Assembly (NCBI GenBank): GCA_024635815.1
Contig: JAGXIG010000085.1
Coordinates: 1-18,235 of the forward strand
Source of the DNA: Salegentibacter sp.
GTDB lineage: Bacteria > Bacteroidota > Bacteroidia > Flavobacteriales > Flavobacteriaceae
Length of the DNA: 18,235 nucleotides
Direction: 5' to 3'
This document shows, piece after piece, positions 1-7,529 of this stretch (position 1 is its first letter; the number at the start of each line of letters is the position of its first letter). The notes under the pieces were generated by a model that made no database searches, had not been told where the DNA came from, and worked only from the letters and a program-made list of their open reading frames with translations. Made by a program: the position numbers and the translations under genes.

Positions 1-51
1 ATCACGAAATAGGTTTTATTTTGAATTTTCATAGGTGTTAATTCAAAGACT

Positions 52-85
52 GGCTGGTTGTTAATTCAACCAGCCTCTTTTTTTT
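52..85 (+). terminator. Rho-independent terminator of an upstream off-window gene
   Basis: A perfect 9-bp stem, GGCTGGTTG (52-60) with CAACCAGCC (67-75), has a 6-base loop TTAATT and is followed by a T-rich tract (76-85). The T-run lies only on the plus-strand side, so it should end a plus-strand transcript entering from the left. The frame ending in TAA at 37-39 could be the last few codons of that gene, but this is too short to identify. Confidence 0.85.
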
Positions 86-455
86 CTACAAATCCTGACT
101 TTAATTTTTCAAGACAAATCTGATTGTATCAAATAAATTCCCCTTTCGGACTTAATAAGCACCACGATTTTTTGCAAATTTTAATCATAAATATTCAGGT
201 ATTTATGGTCAGAAGTAGGAAAAAATAAATTTCTGCACTTCAGCTTCAGCAGTTTACTCCTGCGCAAACTTTAACTATATTTTTTTACAAATTTGTCAAC
301 TTTTTAATGTTAATAAATCTATATCTCTATAACAATCAGCTTATTAACAATTTTTGTTTGATAACTTTTTTAAACAAGATTTTATATTCTTGTACATCTT
401 TGTCTATATTTACATTCCGCTTGATACTATTACTAATCCAAAATCTAAAATTAAT
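86..455 (+). other. Long AT-rich leader upstream of nrdJ
   Basis: About 370 bases without a credible gene separate the upstream terminator from the nrdJ start. It holds one clear inverted repeat (186-207) and a short palindrome ACAAATTTGT (287-296). I looked for a cobalamin riboswitch (the conserved GCCACTG box with its surrounding stems), which would make sense before a B12-dependent enzyme, and did not see one. No clean NrdR box was seen. Promoter elements of the Bacteroidota type (TTG about 20 bases before TAnnTTTG) are not clear; the nearest match is TATTCTTG at 385-392. The promoter therefore remains unassigned. Confidence 0.6.
186..207. repeat. Inverted repeat in the nrdJ leader, possible operator
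   Basis: CATAAATA (186-193) and TATTTATG (200-207) form perfect 8-base arms around TTCAGG. There is no T-run after it, so it is not an intrinsic terminator. Its place about 250 bases before the nrdJ start would allow a protein-binding site for the nrdJ promoter or for a small transcript, but function is unproven. AT-rich DNA produces such arms by chance fairly often. Confidence 0.35.
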
Positions 456-3011
456 ATGGGTGTGAACACTACTACCGCCGCTCCTAAGACTTATAGCCAG
501 GATGAGGCTTTTAAAGCTTCTCTGGACTATTTTAAAGGAGATGATTTAGCCGCACGGGTGTGGGTAAACAAGTATGCACTTAAAGATTCCCAGGGGAATA
601 TTTATGAGCTTACGCCAAACGATATGCATCGTAGAATTGCAAAAGAAATTGCCCGTGTAGAGCGACGCTACCCAAACCCAATGAGTGAAGATGAAGTTTT
701 TGACCTAATCAAAGACTTCAAATATATTGTCCCTCAAGGTAGCCCAATGGCCGGTATTGGTAATCCTTACCAAATTGCTTCCCTTTCTAACTGTTTTGTT
801 ATTGGTAACGATGGCGATTCAGATTCTTATGGAGGGATTATGAAAATAGACCAGGAACAGGTACAGCTTATGAAACGCCGTGGCGGTGTTGGTCATGACC
901 TTTCACATATTCGGCCAAAAGGCTCACCTGTAAAGAACTCTGCCCTTACCTCTACCGGTATTGTTCCTTTTATGGAACGTTATTCCAACTCTACCCGCGA
1001 AGTTGCCCAGGACGGTCGTCGAGGAGCGCTTATGCTTTCGGTTTCTATTAATCACCCGGATTCTGAAGATTTTATAGACGCTAAAATGGAGCAGGGAAAA
1101 GTCACCGGCGCCAATGTTTCTGTAAGAATAGACGACGAATTTATGCGTGCGGTTAAAGAAGATCGCAATTACGTTCAGAAATATCCGATTTTTAGCGAAA
1201 ATCCTAAAAACTCAAAGGAAATTGAAGCTAATAAGCTCTGGAAAAAAATAGTACACAACGCCTGGAAATCGGCAGAACCGGGAATTCTTTTCTGGGACAC
1301 GGTAATTAACGAGTCGGTGCCAGATTGTTATGCAGACCTTGGTTATAAAACCGTTTCTACCAATCCTTGTGGTGAGATTCCACTTTGTCCTTACGACTCC
1401 TGTAGATTGCTTGCTATCAACCTATTTTCTTATGTTGAAGATCCATTTACTGAAAAGGCATCCTTCAACTTTGAACTTTTTAAGAAACATATCGCCGCAG
1501 CACAGCGCATAATGGACGATATTATTGATCTTGAATTAGAGAAAATTGATGCGATTCTCGCTAAAATAGAGGCAGATCCTGAAGGATTGGAAATTAAAGG
1601 GGTGGAATATAATCTTTGGAAAAATATTCAAACCAAAGCCAAAGAAGGAAGAAGAACTGGAATTGGTATTACTGCTGAAGGTGATATGCTTGCCGCACTT
1701 GGGATTAAATACGGAAGCGATGAAGGAGTTGACTTTTCAGTAAAAATCCATAAAACTATCGCTTTAGAAGCTTATAGAGCTTCAGTTTATGCAGCGAAAG
1801 AAAGAGGCGCTTTTGGAATCTTTGATTCAGAAAGAGAAAAGGAAAATCCGTTTATCCTTCGACTTAAAGATGCCGATGAAAAACTGTATTACGATATGTT
1901 GGAATACGGCCGCCGTAATATCGCTTTGCTTACCATTGCCCCAACCGGAACTACCAGTTTAATGACGCAAACCAGCTCCGGAATTGAGCCGGTATTTATG
2001 CCCGTTTATAAACGAAGAAGAAAAGTAAATCCTAACGATAAAGATTCCCGCGTAGATTTTGTAGATGAAGTTGGGGATTCCTGGGAGGAATATGTGGTTT
2101 TCCACCATCGATTTAAAGAATGGATGAAGGTGAACGGTCACGAAATTACCGACGATTATTCACAAGAAGAATTGGATAAACTTGTAAAAGCTTCTCCTTA
2201 TTACAAAGCCACTTCCAACGATGTGGACTGGCTAAGTAAAGTAAGAATGCAGGGAGCAGTACAGAAATGGGTAGATCACTCTATTAGTGTAACCATTAAC
2301 TTACCAAACGATGCTACTGAAGAATTGGTAGGCCAGCTTTATTTGGAGGCCTGGCAAGCCGGTTGTAAAGGAGTTACCGTGTATCGTGATGGTTCTCGCT
2401 CCGGAGTTTTGATTTCTAATGAAGAGAAGAAAGAAGAAACAGAGGAAGGGAATAATACGCCTTTCCCAACTACAAGACCGGAAGTTTTACAGGCTGATGT
2501 AGTACGATTCCAAAACAATAAAGACAAATGGATCGCTTTTATTGGCTTAATAGACGACAGACCTTATGAGATCTTTACCGGTTTTGCAGATGATGAAGAA
2601 GGAATTTTAATACCACGTTGGGTTACCGAAGGCGCGATTATAAAAGCCCGAAATGAAGATGGAACTTCGCGTTACGATTTTCAATATGAAAATAAACGAG
2701 GTTATAAAACCACTATTGAAGGCTTATCTCATAAATTCAACCCTGAGTATTGGAATTATGCAAAATTAATTTCTACCACACTTAGACACGGGATGCCTAT
2801 TGAAAAGGTAGTAGATTTAATAAGCAGTCTCCAATTAGACAGCGAATCTATAAACACCTGGAAAAACGGAGTTGCCAGAGCACTAAAACGCTTTATTGCA
2901 GATGGCACCGTTGCCAAAAAACAAAAATGTACAAATTGTAATTCATCTAATCTTATCTATCAGGAAGGCTGCCTTACCTGTCAGGATTGCGGCTCTTCCA
3001 AATGCGGATAG
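456..3011 (+). CDS. nrdJ: Adenosylcobalamin-dependent (class II) ribonucleotide reductase
   Basis: This cytoplasmic enzyme reduces ribonucleotides to deoxyribonucleotides for DNA synthesis, using vitamin B12 as radical source and needing no oxygen. The 851-residue protein has the class II signatures. The first redox cysteine is C113 in LSNCF. The active-site segment NPCGEIPL holds N303, the radical cysteine C305 and E307, and the second redox cysteine is C316, eleven residues on as in Thermotoga NrdJ. The phosphate-binding APTGTTS is at 495-501. The C-terminus (825-851) is cysteine-rich (C825, C828, C839, C842, C845, C850), a zinc-ribbon-like tail and probable thiol relay that re-reduces the active site. 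The reading frame is open further upstream to a TTG at 354, but that stretch encodes a hydrophobic, family-unlike sequence, so the ATG at 456 is chosen. The gene stands alone on its strand and ends in its own terminator. Confidence 0.96.
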   Translation: MGVNTTTAAPKTYSQDEAFKASLDYFKGDDLAARVWVNKYALKDSQGNIYELTPNDMHRRIAKEIARVERRYPNPMSEDEVFDLIKDFKYIVPQGSPMAGIGNPYQIASLSNCFVIGNDGDSDSYGGIMKIDQEQVQLMKRRGGVGHDLSHIRPKGSPVKNSALTSTGIVPFMERYSNSTREVAQDGRRGALMLSVSINHPDSEDFIDAKMEQGKVTGANVSVRIDDEFMRAVKEDRNYVQKYPIFSENPKNSKEIEANKLWKKIVHNAWKSAEPGILFWDTVINESVPDCYADLGYKTVSTNPCGEIPLCPYDSCRLLAINLFSYVEDPFTEKASFNFELFKKHIAAAQRIMDDIIDLELEKIDAILAKIEADPEGLEIKGVEYNLWKNIQTKAKEGRRTGIGITAEGDMLAALGIKYGSDEGVDFSVKIHKTIALEAYRASVYAAKERGAFGIFDSEREKENPFILRLKDADEKLYYDMLEYGRRNIALLTIAPTGTTSLMTQTSSGIEPVFMPVYKRRRKVNPNDKDSRVDFVDEVGDSWEEYVVFHHRFKEWMKVNGHEITDDYSQEELDKLVKASPYYKATSNDVDWLSKVRMQGAVQKWVDHSISVTINLPNDATEELVGQLYLEAWQAGCKGVTVYRDGSRSGVLISNEEKKEETEEGNNTPFPTTRPEVLQADVVRFQNNKDKWIAFIGLIDDRPYEIFTGFADDEEGILIPRWVTEGAIIKARNEDGTSRYDFQYENKRGYKTTIEGLSHKFNPEYWNYAKLISTTLRHGMPIEKVVDLISSLQLDSESINTWKNGVARALKRFIADGTVAKKQKCTNCNSSNLIYQEGCLTCQDCGSSKCG

Positions 3012-3034
3012 AATAGCTCTTGTTAGATTAGATA

Positions 3035-3075
3035 AAAAAGGTCTTTCGGGTATTCCGAAAGACCTTTTTGTTTTT
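3035..3075 (+). terminator. Rho-independent terminator of nrdJ
   Basis: A 15-bp perfect stem, AAAAAGGTCTTTCGG (3035-3049) with CCGAAAGACCTTTTT (3055-3069), encloses a GTATT loop and is followed by more T (TTTTTG). It begins 24 bases after the nrdJ stop. The A-tract on the left makes it also a plausible stop for transcripts coming from the minus-strand block, so it may work in both directions and insulate the two. Confidence 0.92.
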
Positions 3076-3097
3076 GTAAAATTTTAATAATAATGCC

Positions 3098-3110
3098 GCT
3101 CCGCTGGAGC
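3098..3110. repeat. Short GC-rich hairpin GCTCC-GCT-GGAGC
   Basis: GCTCC (3098-3102) and GGAGC (3106-3110) form a perfect 5-bp stem with a 3-base loop inside very AT-rich intergenic DNA. There is no T-run, so it is not a terminator. It resembles the palindromic repeat remnants that litter flavobacterial intergenic regions; family membership is from memory, not computed. Confidence 0.4.
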
Positions 3111-3215
3111 TCTAATCTTAAAATCTTGTTGCTTCTATAAACATATCGTCTCTAGGAATAATTTCATTTCGTCGATCTGGTTTCAGCTTCTAACATGTTT
3201 GGATATACATCTTAG

Positions 3216-3236
3216 ATTCTGAAATAAATTCAGAAT
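3216..3236. repeat. REP-like palindrome ATTCTGAA...TTCAGAAT
   Basis: ATTCTGAA (3216-3223) and TTCAGAAT (3229-3236) are perfect 8-base arms around ATAAA, followed by GACG. Elements reading 'gattctgaa...ttcagaatgacg' are, as I recall, frequent intergenic repeats in Bacteroidota genomes. It lies in the 264-base gap between nrdJ and the broken GH5 gene, which otherwise shows nothing coding. It could also act as a weak transcript end for the minus-strand operon. Confidence 0.5.
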
Positions 3237-3275
3237 GACGAGTGAAAAAATTTTTCAGACAGTCTCCTCATTGAG

Positions 3276-4177
3276 TTACTCCAAACTCACCGAAATGATT
3301 CCTACTCCGTGTGGATTCTCTAATTCGTTATCTTCAATTCCAGGACCGATTGAAAATTGTAATGCTTCTGCATTTTCCAACTCAAAACCCTCATCGTAGA
3401 AATGCCGTCTATCCCGGTACCAAAATAAGTTTCGGCCAGGTGAATACTATGGCTTACATTATAGAATATAGGCTTCTCAGAACCTGTACTTTTCATTGAT
3501 TTAACCATCTTTTCAATGAATTCCTGCACTTCTTCCGGCTCTCCTTTATGGTGAGGCTCATTACTAATTTCAAAAGCAATCAGGTTTGGTTCATCTTTAT
3601 AAGCCACGCCCGTATGCGGATTCACATGGTTTAAAAATTGCTTTAAATAATTTTCCTGTGCTTTTATAGCGCCAGGTTCAATAAGGCTTCCTGCTTTTCC
3701 ATATTTATTAAAGAATCCGGGAGTGTCTTCATCGGGTTCGGGCCATCCATTTCCCCAGTAAGCAATAGGGGTTATTACGAAATTTATATCGCGTTCCTTG
3801 AGTTTTTTTAGTAAATAATCAAACAATTCCAAATGTTCGCTTTCCAGGAGATTTCCTTCCTCATCACTAATATCCCAAACGTGAATTCTGTAAAGATCGA
3901 AACCAAGTCGGGAAAAGTGATAAACATCCTTATCTATGGCTTCTTTTATATCTACATTTAATTTTTTAGCAGAACGGTAGGCGTGTGCGAAAGGCACTGA
4001 ATAATTCACTCCGAAACCTTTAACTTCCTAATTGTTATGCCCCCAGAGCATCAGCCCTTCATCATCTACTTAAACATCTTGTTTTTCTATACTCCCAGTG
4101 TTCTGTGCAGGCGAAATTCCTGTTAAGCTCGCAAAACATAAGAAAAGAACAAGAGCTTTTAAATTTTTTGACTTCAT
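3276..4177 (-). pseudogene. Broken GH5-type glycoside hydrolase (cellulase-fold), disrupted by stops, frame break and deletion
   Basis: The remnant starts with ATG at 4177 and a signal peptide (cleavage near SPA-QN, codons 22-26). It is then cut in frame by TAA at codon 36 (4072-4070) and TAG at codon 50 (4030-4028). The same frame continues through GH5-like sequence: YSVPFAHAYRSAKK, FDLYRIHVWD, TPIAYWGNGWPEPDEDTPGF, and FEISNEPHH, whose Glu would be the catalytic acid/base. After HSIHLAETYFGTGIDG (near 3410-3400) the homology to that family ends. A sensible C-terminal tail (FYDEGFELENAEAL ... GVGIISVSLE) instead appears in a shifted frame and ends at TAA 3276-3278. Intact relatives, as I remember them, are several hundred residues longer, so the middle and the nucleophile region appear deleted. 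It is the last gene of the GH2 operon, inherited from a once complete glycan locus. An active product is very unlikely. Confidence 0.85.
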
Positions 4178-4269
4178 TTGTTTAAAATTTCTATCAATTT
4201 GGGAATTAGCCACTGGCTAATAATCATGCTCCTGTCAATTTTTGGCTCCAGCATCATACTGGTTTTCAT
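4174..4269 (-). CDS. Tiny ORF of 31 codons between the GH2 gene and the GH5 pseudogene, doubtful
   Basis: An ATG three bases after the GH2 stop opens a 31-residue frame. It ends in a TGA that overlaps the ATG of the broken GH5 gene (ATGA). The peptide is Met- and Ile-rich (it starts MKTSMMLEPK and ends LIEILNK), with no signal peptide or known domain. The coupling-like spacing on both sides is suggestive, but a 96-base frame can occur by chance. It may also be the scar of a deleted gene. A 17-bp palindrome lies inside it. Confidence 0.2.
   Translation of the reverse strand: MKTSMMLEPKIDRSMIISQWLIPKLIEILNK
4205..4221. promoter_or_regulatory. 17-bp palindrome ATTAGCCACTGGCTAAT, candidate operator
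   Basis: Perfect 8-base arms ATTAGCCA and TGGCTAAT surround a central C, 28 bases upstream of the start codon of the broken GH5 gene. The symmetry and location fit a repressor binding site for a former separate GH5 promoter. There is no T-run on either side, so it is not a standard terminator. A hairpin protecting the GH2 mRNA end is the alternative. Confidence 0.35.
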
Positions 4270-4272
4270 CTT

Positions 4273-6624
4273 TTATTCAATTGTAAGTTCTGCACTTTCC
4301 AGGGATTCTGAAGATGCTTTTATTGTAATAGGTTCAGAGAAAGTTTCCGTTCTTAATAAAATAGTAGCTATTCCAGCTTCAGCTTTCAATCCTTTTCCGA
4401 TTAATTCAGCATTGTTACCCTCTAAAGAGAATTCAACTGAGTTTTCTGCATCGGGAACAACATTTCCATTTTTATCAAGAATTTTCGCATAAACAAAAAC
4501 CACATCCGGAGTTTGGGTTGCGATTTCCTTTCCTGAGATATCTACGGACAATGCAACCTTATGTGGTTTTTCCGGCGTTTGTACTAAATGTGTGGCGACC
4601 TCTTCTCCATCAATATAGCCTACGGCTTTTAATTTTCCTGGGGTAAATTCATTTAGATTGAAAACAAACGGAGGAAATTCCAGTTCATCCGAAATCTGGT
4701 TTTCTTCTGGTGTTTTCTTTGCGATTAACTCATTATTAAGATATAAAGCTACTTCTTCAGTATTACTAAAAACCTTAATATTTTTGCTGGAATTTTCTGC
4801 CCAGTAATTTGCAATAAATACCATTGGTTCTGAAAACAAATCAAGGTCTGGTGCTTTTTGACTCTTATAAAAATAATAGGCAAATTTTGGAATTCTAAAG
4901 ATATCTGAAATACCGGAAGCTTCAAGATCGTCGCTATAGCCCCGATTGTAATCAAACATTAACCAATTGGAATGACCAATAGTTTGCTCACCCCGTAAGT
5001 TGCTATTAAAAGCTTCCTGGTAATTTAAAGCTTGCTGCAGCAAGGCTTTTTCCCCAGCAGCCCGTAATTGCCTGCTGGAACGCTCCCCTTCCTTTAAATC
5101 ACTAAAAGCTTTTTGATTAAAGCCTGCATTTTGGGCGTAATATTCCCAGTCACCATATTCAGCAATCAAAATTGGGCGGTTGGGTTTATTATAATCATTC
5201 CAGTATTTAGGCGGTTTTGCATGTTGTCGGGCCGGGATAAATAAGTCGTAAGAAGGATGGTCAATCCAGCCAGCGGTAAAGACATCATTGTATGGCAACT
5301 CAGCTTTTAATACTTCATTTGCGCGGTCCATAAATTCCCCGGTCATTCGAGATTCATTCAAAGAATTCTCCCAAAAAATTACACTGGGATGATTACGATC
5401 CCTTCTGGCCATATCTTTTATATCCTGAATGGCATTTTCAACAAACTCTCCTTCTTCATAATACTGCCATCCGGGAATGGCATTCATAACCAACAATCCA
5501 AGCTCATCACAGGCTTCCATAAATGCGGTAGCGTGTGGGTAATGAGATAAGCGCACAAAATTGAAACCGGCTTCTTTAATTTTATAGGCATCCCGATACT
5601 GTGCTTCATCAGATAAAGCATAACCAACATACGGATACTCCTGGTGGCGATTGGTGCCATTGATAAATATCTTATCGCCATTTAATATGAACGTGTCCTC
5701 TTGTAATTCTATCTTTCTTATACCGGTTTGTATGGCTTTGGAATCTACAAGCTTGCCATCGTTTAGCACTTCAACCTGAACATCATATAAATTCGGATTG
5801 TCGGTAGACCATAAAAGAGGATTTTCAATAGTAATTTCTTCGGAAATAGAAATAGCCTCACCGGCATTTAATATTTTTTCTGAAGTTTTAAATTCGGATT
5901 TTTTTCCATTTTCTTCTGAAAAAGTAATTTTTAGCTGAAGGCTTCTTTCGGTATCACTTTCATTTTTAATATGAGTTTTTAGTATTCCGGAAGCCTTTTG
6001 CTGATTTATGGAATCAAAATGAATTAAAACTCCGCCGCTATTAACCTCGTCTGCGTTTACGGCATTAGTAATATAAACCGGGTTAGTTTTAATAAGTTGA
6101 ACATTTCTATAGATACCCCCGTAAAGATTAAAATCCAGATTTTCCAGGATTTTCCCCGGTGGAATGCTGGTATCGTCAACATTTAGAACTTCTACTTCAA
6201 TTTTGTTTTCGGCGTTTTCTTTAAGGAAATCTGTGGCATCTACTGTAAACGGTAAATACCCGCCTTTATGTGTTTTAATAATCGAATCGTTGATAGAAAC
6301 CCTTGCTTCCTGCATTACGCCTTCAAAATGAAAAAACCATTTTTGGTTTTTCAAATTTTCAACTTCAAAAATTTTGCGGTAAACTGCTTTTCCCTGCCAC
6401 TGGTTATTAACCACCAGGGGCTCAATTTTAGTAGTATGCGGAATGTTAACCATTTCCCATTTATTTCCCGGGCTATCTTTTATTCGCTGGAATTGCCAGT
6501 TCTTACCAAAATTTTCTTCAGCTCTGCCAGATTCGGCATTTGTAGTTTTATCTCCAGTTACACAGGAAACAAAAAATAGGCCTCCCAAAAATGAAAAGAA
6601 GGCCAGTTTAAAAATTAACTTCAT
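4273..6624 (-). CDS. Glycoside hydrolase family 2 lipoprotein (beta-galactosidase-like)
   Basis: This is an exo-acting retaining glycosidase of 783 residues, probably anchored in the outer membrane or periplasm. The lipoprotein signal ends in FFVSC, with C21 as the lipidated residue. Domains in order: a jelly-roll sugar-binding domain (about 35-180, with WFFHFEGVMQEARV and NLYGGIYRNV); an immunoglobulin-like domain (about 185-303); the TIM barrel (about 310-600) with FINGTNRHQEYPYVG, GFNFVRLSHYPH, the acid/base E424 in SLNES and the nucleophile E489 in LIAEYG; then a DUF4982-like domain (about 615-690) and a C-terminal invasin/Big-like GH2 domain to the end. All catalytic residues are present. 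The start lies 8 bases after the TIM-barrel gene, so the two share a transcript. Galactosidase is the likeliest activity, but glucuronidase or another GH2 specificity cannot be excluded from sequence alone. Confidence 0.93.
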   Translation of the reverse strand: MKLIFKLAFFSFLGGLFFVSCVTGDKTTNAESGRAEENFGKNWQFQRIKDSPGNKWEMVNIPHTTKIEPLVVNNQWQGKAVYRKIFEVENLKNQKWFFHFEGVMQEARVSINDSIIKTHKGGYLPFTVDATDFLKENAENKIEVEVLNVDDTSIPPGKILENLDFNLYGGIYRNVQLIKTNPVYITNAVNADEVNSGGVLIHFDSINQQKASGILKTHIKNESDTERSLQLKITFSEENGKKSEFKTSEKILNAGEAISISEEITIENPLLWSTDNPNLYDVQVEVLNDGKLVDSKAIQTGIRKIELQEDTFILNGDKIFINGTNRHQEYPYVGYALSDEAQYRDAYKIKEAGFNFVRLSHYPHATAFMEACDELGLLVMNAIPGWQYYEEGEFVENAIQDIKDMARRDRNHPSVIFWENSLNESRMTGEFMDRANEVLKAELPYNDVFTAGWIDHPSYDLFIPARQHAKPPKYWNDYNKPNRPILIAEYGDWEYYAQNAGFNQKAFSDLKEGERSSRQLRAAGEKALLQQALNYQEAFNSNLRGEQTIGHSNWLMFDYNRGYSDDLEASGISDIFRIPKFAYYFYKSQKAPDLDLFSEPMVFIANYWAENSSKNIKVFSNTEEVALYLNNELIAKKTPEENQISDELEFPPFVFNLNEFTPGKLKAVGYIDGEEVATHLVQTPEKPHKVALSVDISGKEIATQTPDVVFVYAKILDKNGNVVPDAENSVEFSLEGNNAELIGKGLKAEAGIATILLRTETFSEPITIKASSESLESAELTIE

Positions 6625-6632
6625 ATTTAATT

Positions 6633-7529
6633 TTAAATATCACAAATTTCAATAGCTTTCTTTAAAGAAGCAATTTCATCGGGATTGGTAGGAATAAACT
6701 CCTGGGCGACGAAACCCTCGAAACCAGTTTCTGCAATGGCTCGCATAATCGCAGGATAAAAAAGCTCCTGAGAATCATCTATTTCGTTTCTTCCAGGCAC
6801 CCCTGCAGTATGATAGTGATTAATGTGTTTATGGTGTTTTTTAATAGTCGCAATAACATCTCCTTCCATCACCTGCATATGGTAAATATCGTAGAGTAAT
6901 TTAAAGTTTTCTACTCCCATTTCTTCAGCTAGGGCAACGCCCCATTCAGTATGATCTGCCATATAATCTGGATGGTTTACTTTGCTATTAAGCAATTCCA
7001 TAACCAGGGTCACATTCTTTTTTTTCGCGTATTTAAGGAGTGGCTTTAAGCCTTTTGAACAGTTTTTAATTCCGGTTTTCTCATCCATTCCACGCCTATT
7101 TCCAGAAAATACAATCACATTTTTAATCTTATGTTCTGAAGCTTTATCAATTAAACCCCTATATTTTTCCTGAAGGTTTTTATGGTTTTTGGGTTCATTA
7201 AACCCGTTCTCGATATTGGCAAAATCATCGGTAGCCATAGAGCAGACCAATCCGTATTTTTCAACCGTATCCCATTCAGATGGTCTTAAAAGATCTATTG
7301 CCTGAATTCCCATTTTCGAACAGGTTTTTGCAAATTCATCTAAAGGAATATCCTGGAAACACCAACGACAAACCGAATGATTTATATTGTTCTTCTGGCT
7401 GTTTGGCAAGGTGTTATTATCAATATAATTTATAGCAGCAAAAGAAGATGCTACACCTCCCAGACTTAAGACGCCTGAGCCAATGGCTATACTCTTTAGC
7501 GCATCACGCCTTGAAAATTTCTTATCCAT
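6633..7529 (-). CDS. Tat-exported xylose-isomerase-like TIM-barrel protein (hydroxypyruvate isomerase family)
   Basis: The 298-residue protein begins with a twin-arginine signal (SRRDALKS at 6-13, then a hydrophobic stretch to about 32), so it should be exported folded to the periplasm. The rest is an AP-endonuclease-2/xylose-isomerase-like barrel with candidate metal ligands E178 (VMELLNS), D214 and H217 (LYDIYHMQ), H240 (HYHTAGVPGRNE) and E277 (AQEF). The set matches hydroxypyruvate isomerase and related sugar isomerases or epimerases. Export argues against a housekeeping role in hydroxypyruvate metabolism. Next to a GH2 enzyme it more likely acts on a released sugar or a keto-sugar derivative; that is inference. 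It is the first gene of the GH operon, with 294 bases of non-coding DNA upstream. Confidence 0.88.
   Translation of the reverse strand: MDKKFSRRDALKSIAIGSGVLSLGGVASSFAAINYIDNNTLPNSQKNNINHSVCRWCFQDIPLDEFAKTCSKMGIQAIDLLRPSEWDTVEKYGLVCSMATDDFANIENGFNEPKNHKNLQEKYRGLIDKASEHKIKNVIVFSGNRRGMDEKTGIKNCSKGLKPLLKYAKKKNVTLVMELLNSKVNHPDYMADHTEWGVALAEEMGVENFKLLYDIYHMQVMEGDVIATIKKHHKHINHYHTAGVPGRNEIDDSQELFYPAIMRAIAETGFEGFVAQEFIPTNPDEIASLKKAIEICDI

Noticed and set aside
287..296. Palindrome ACAAATTTGT as an NrdR box or operator
   Set aside because: It is short and purely AT-rich in the middle, does not match the NrdR consensus, has no second copy at the usual spacing, and is expected by chance here.
354..455. 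N-terminal extension of NrdJ from TTG 354
   Set aside because: The 34 extra residues are hydrophobic and Phe/Tyr/Ile-rich, do not resemble the NrdJ family, and the region has leader-like composition. The ATG at 456 begins sequence typical of the family.
3320..4009. A complete 229-residue GH5 protein starting at GTG 4009
   Set aside because: The frame upstream continues to a real signal peptide through two stop codons, and the C-terminus is out of frame, so this open stretch is the surviving middle of a pseudogene, not a gene.
4209..4215. GCCACTG, the core of the cobalamin riboswitch B12 box
   Set aside because: It is just part of the 17-bp palindrome, lies between glycosidase genes in the wrong context, and lacks the other riboswitch stems.
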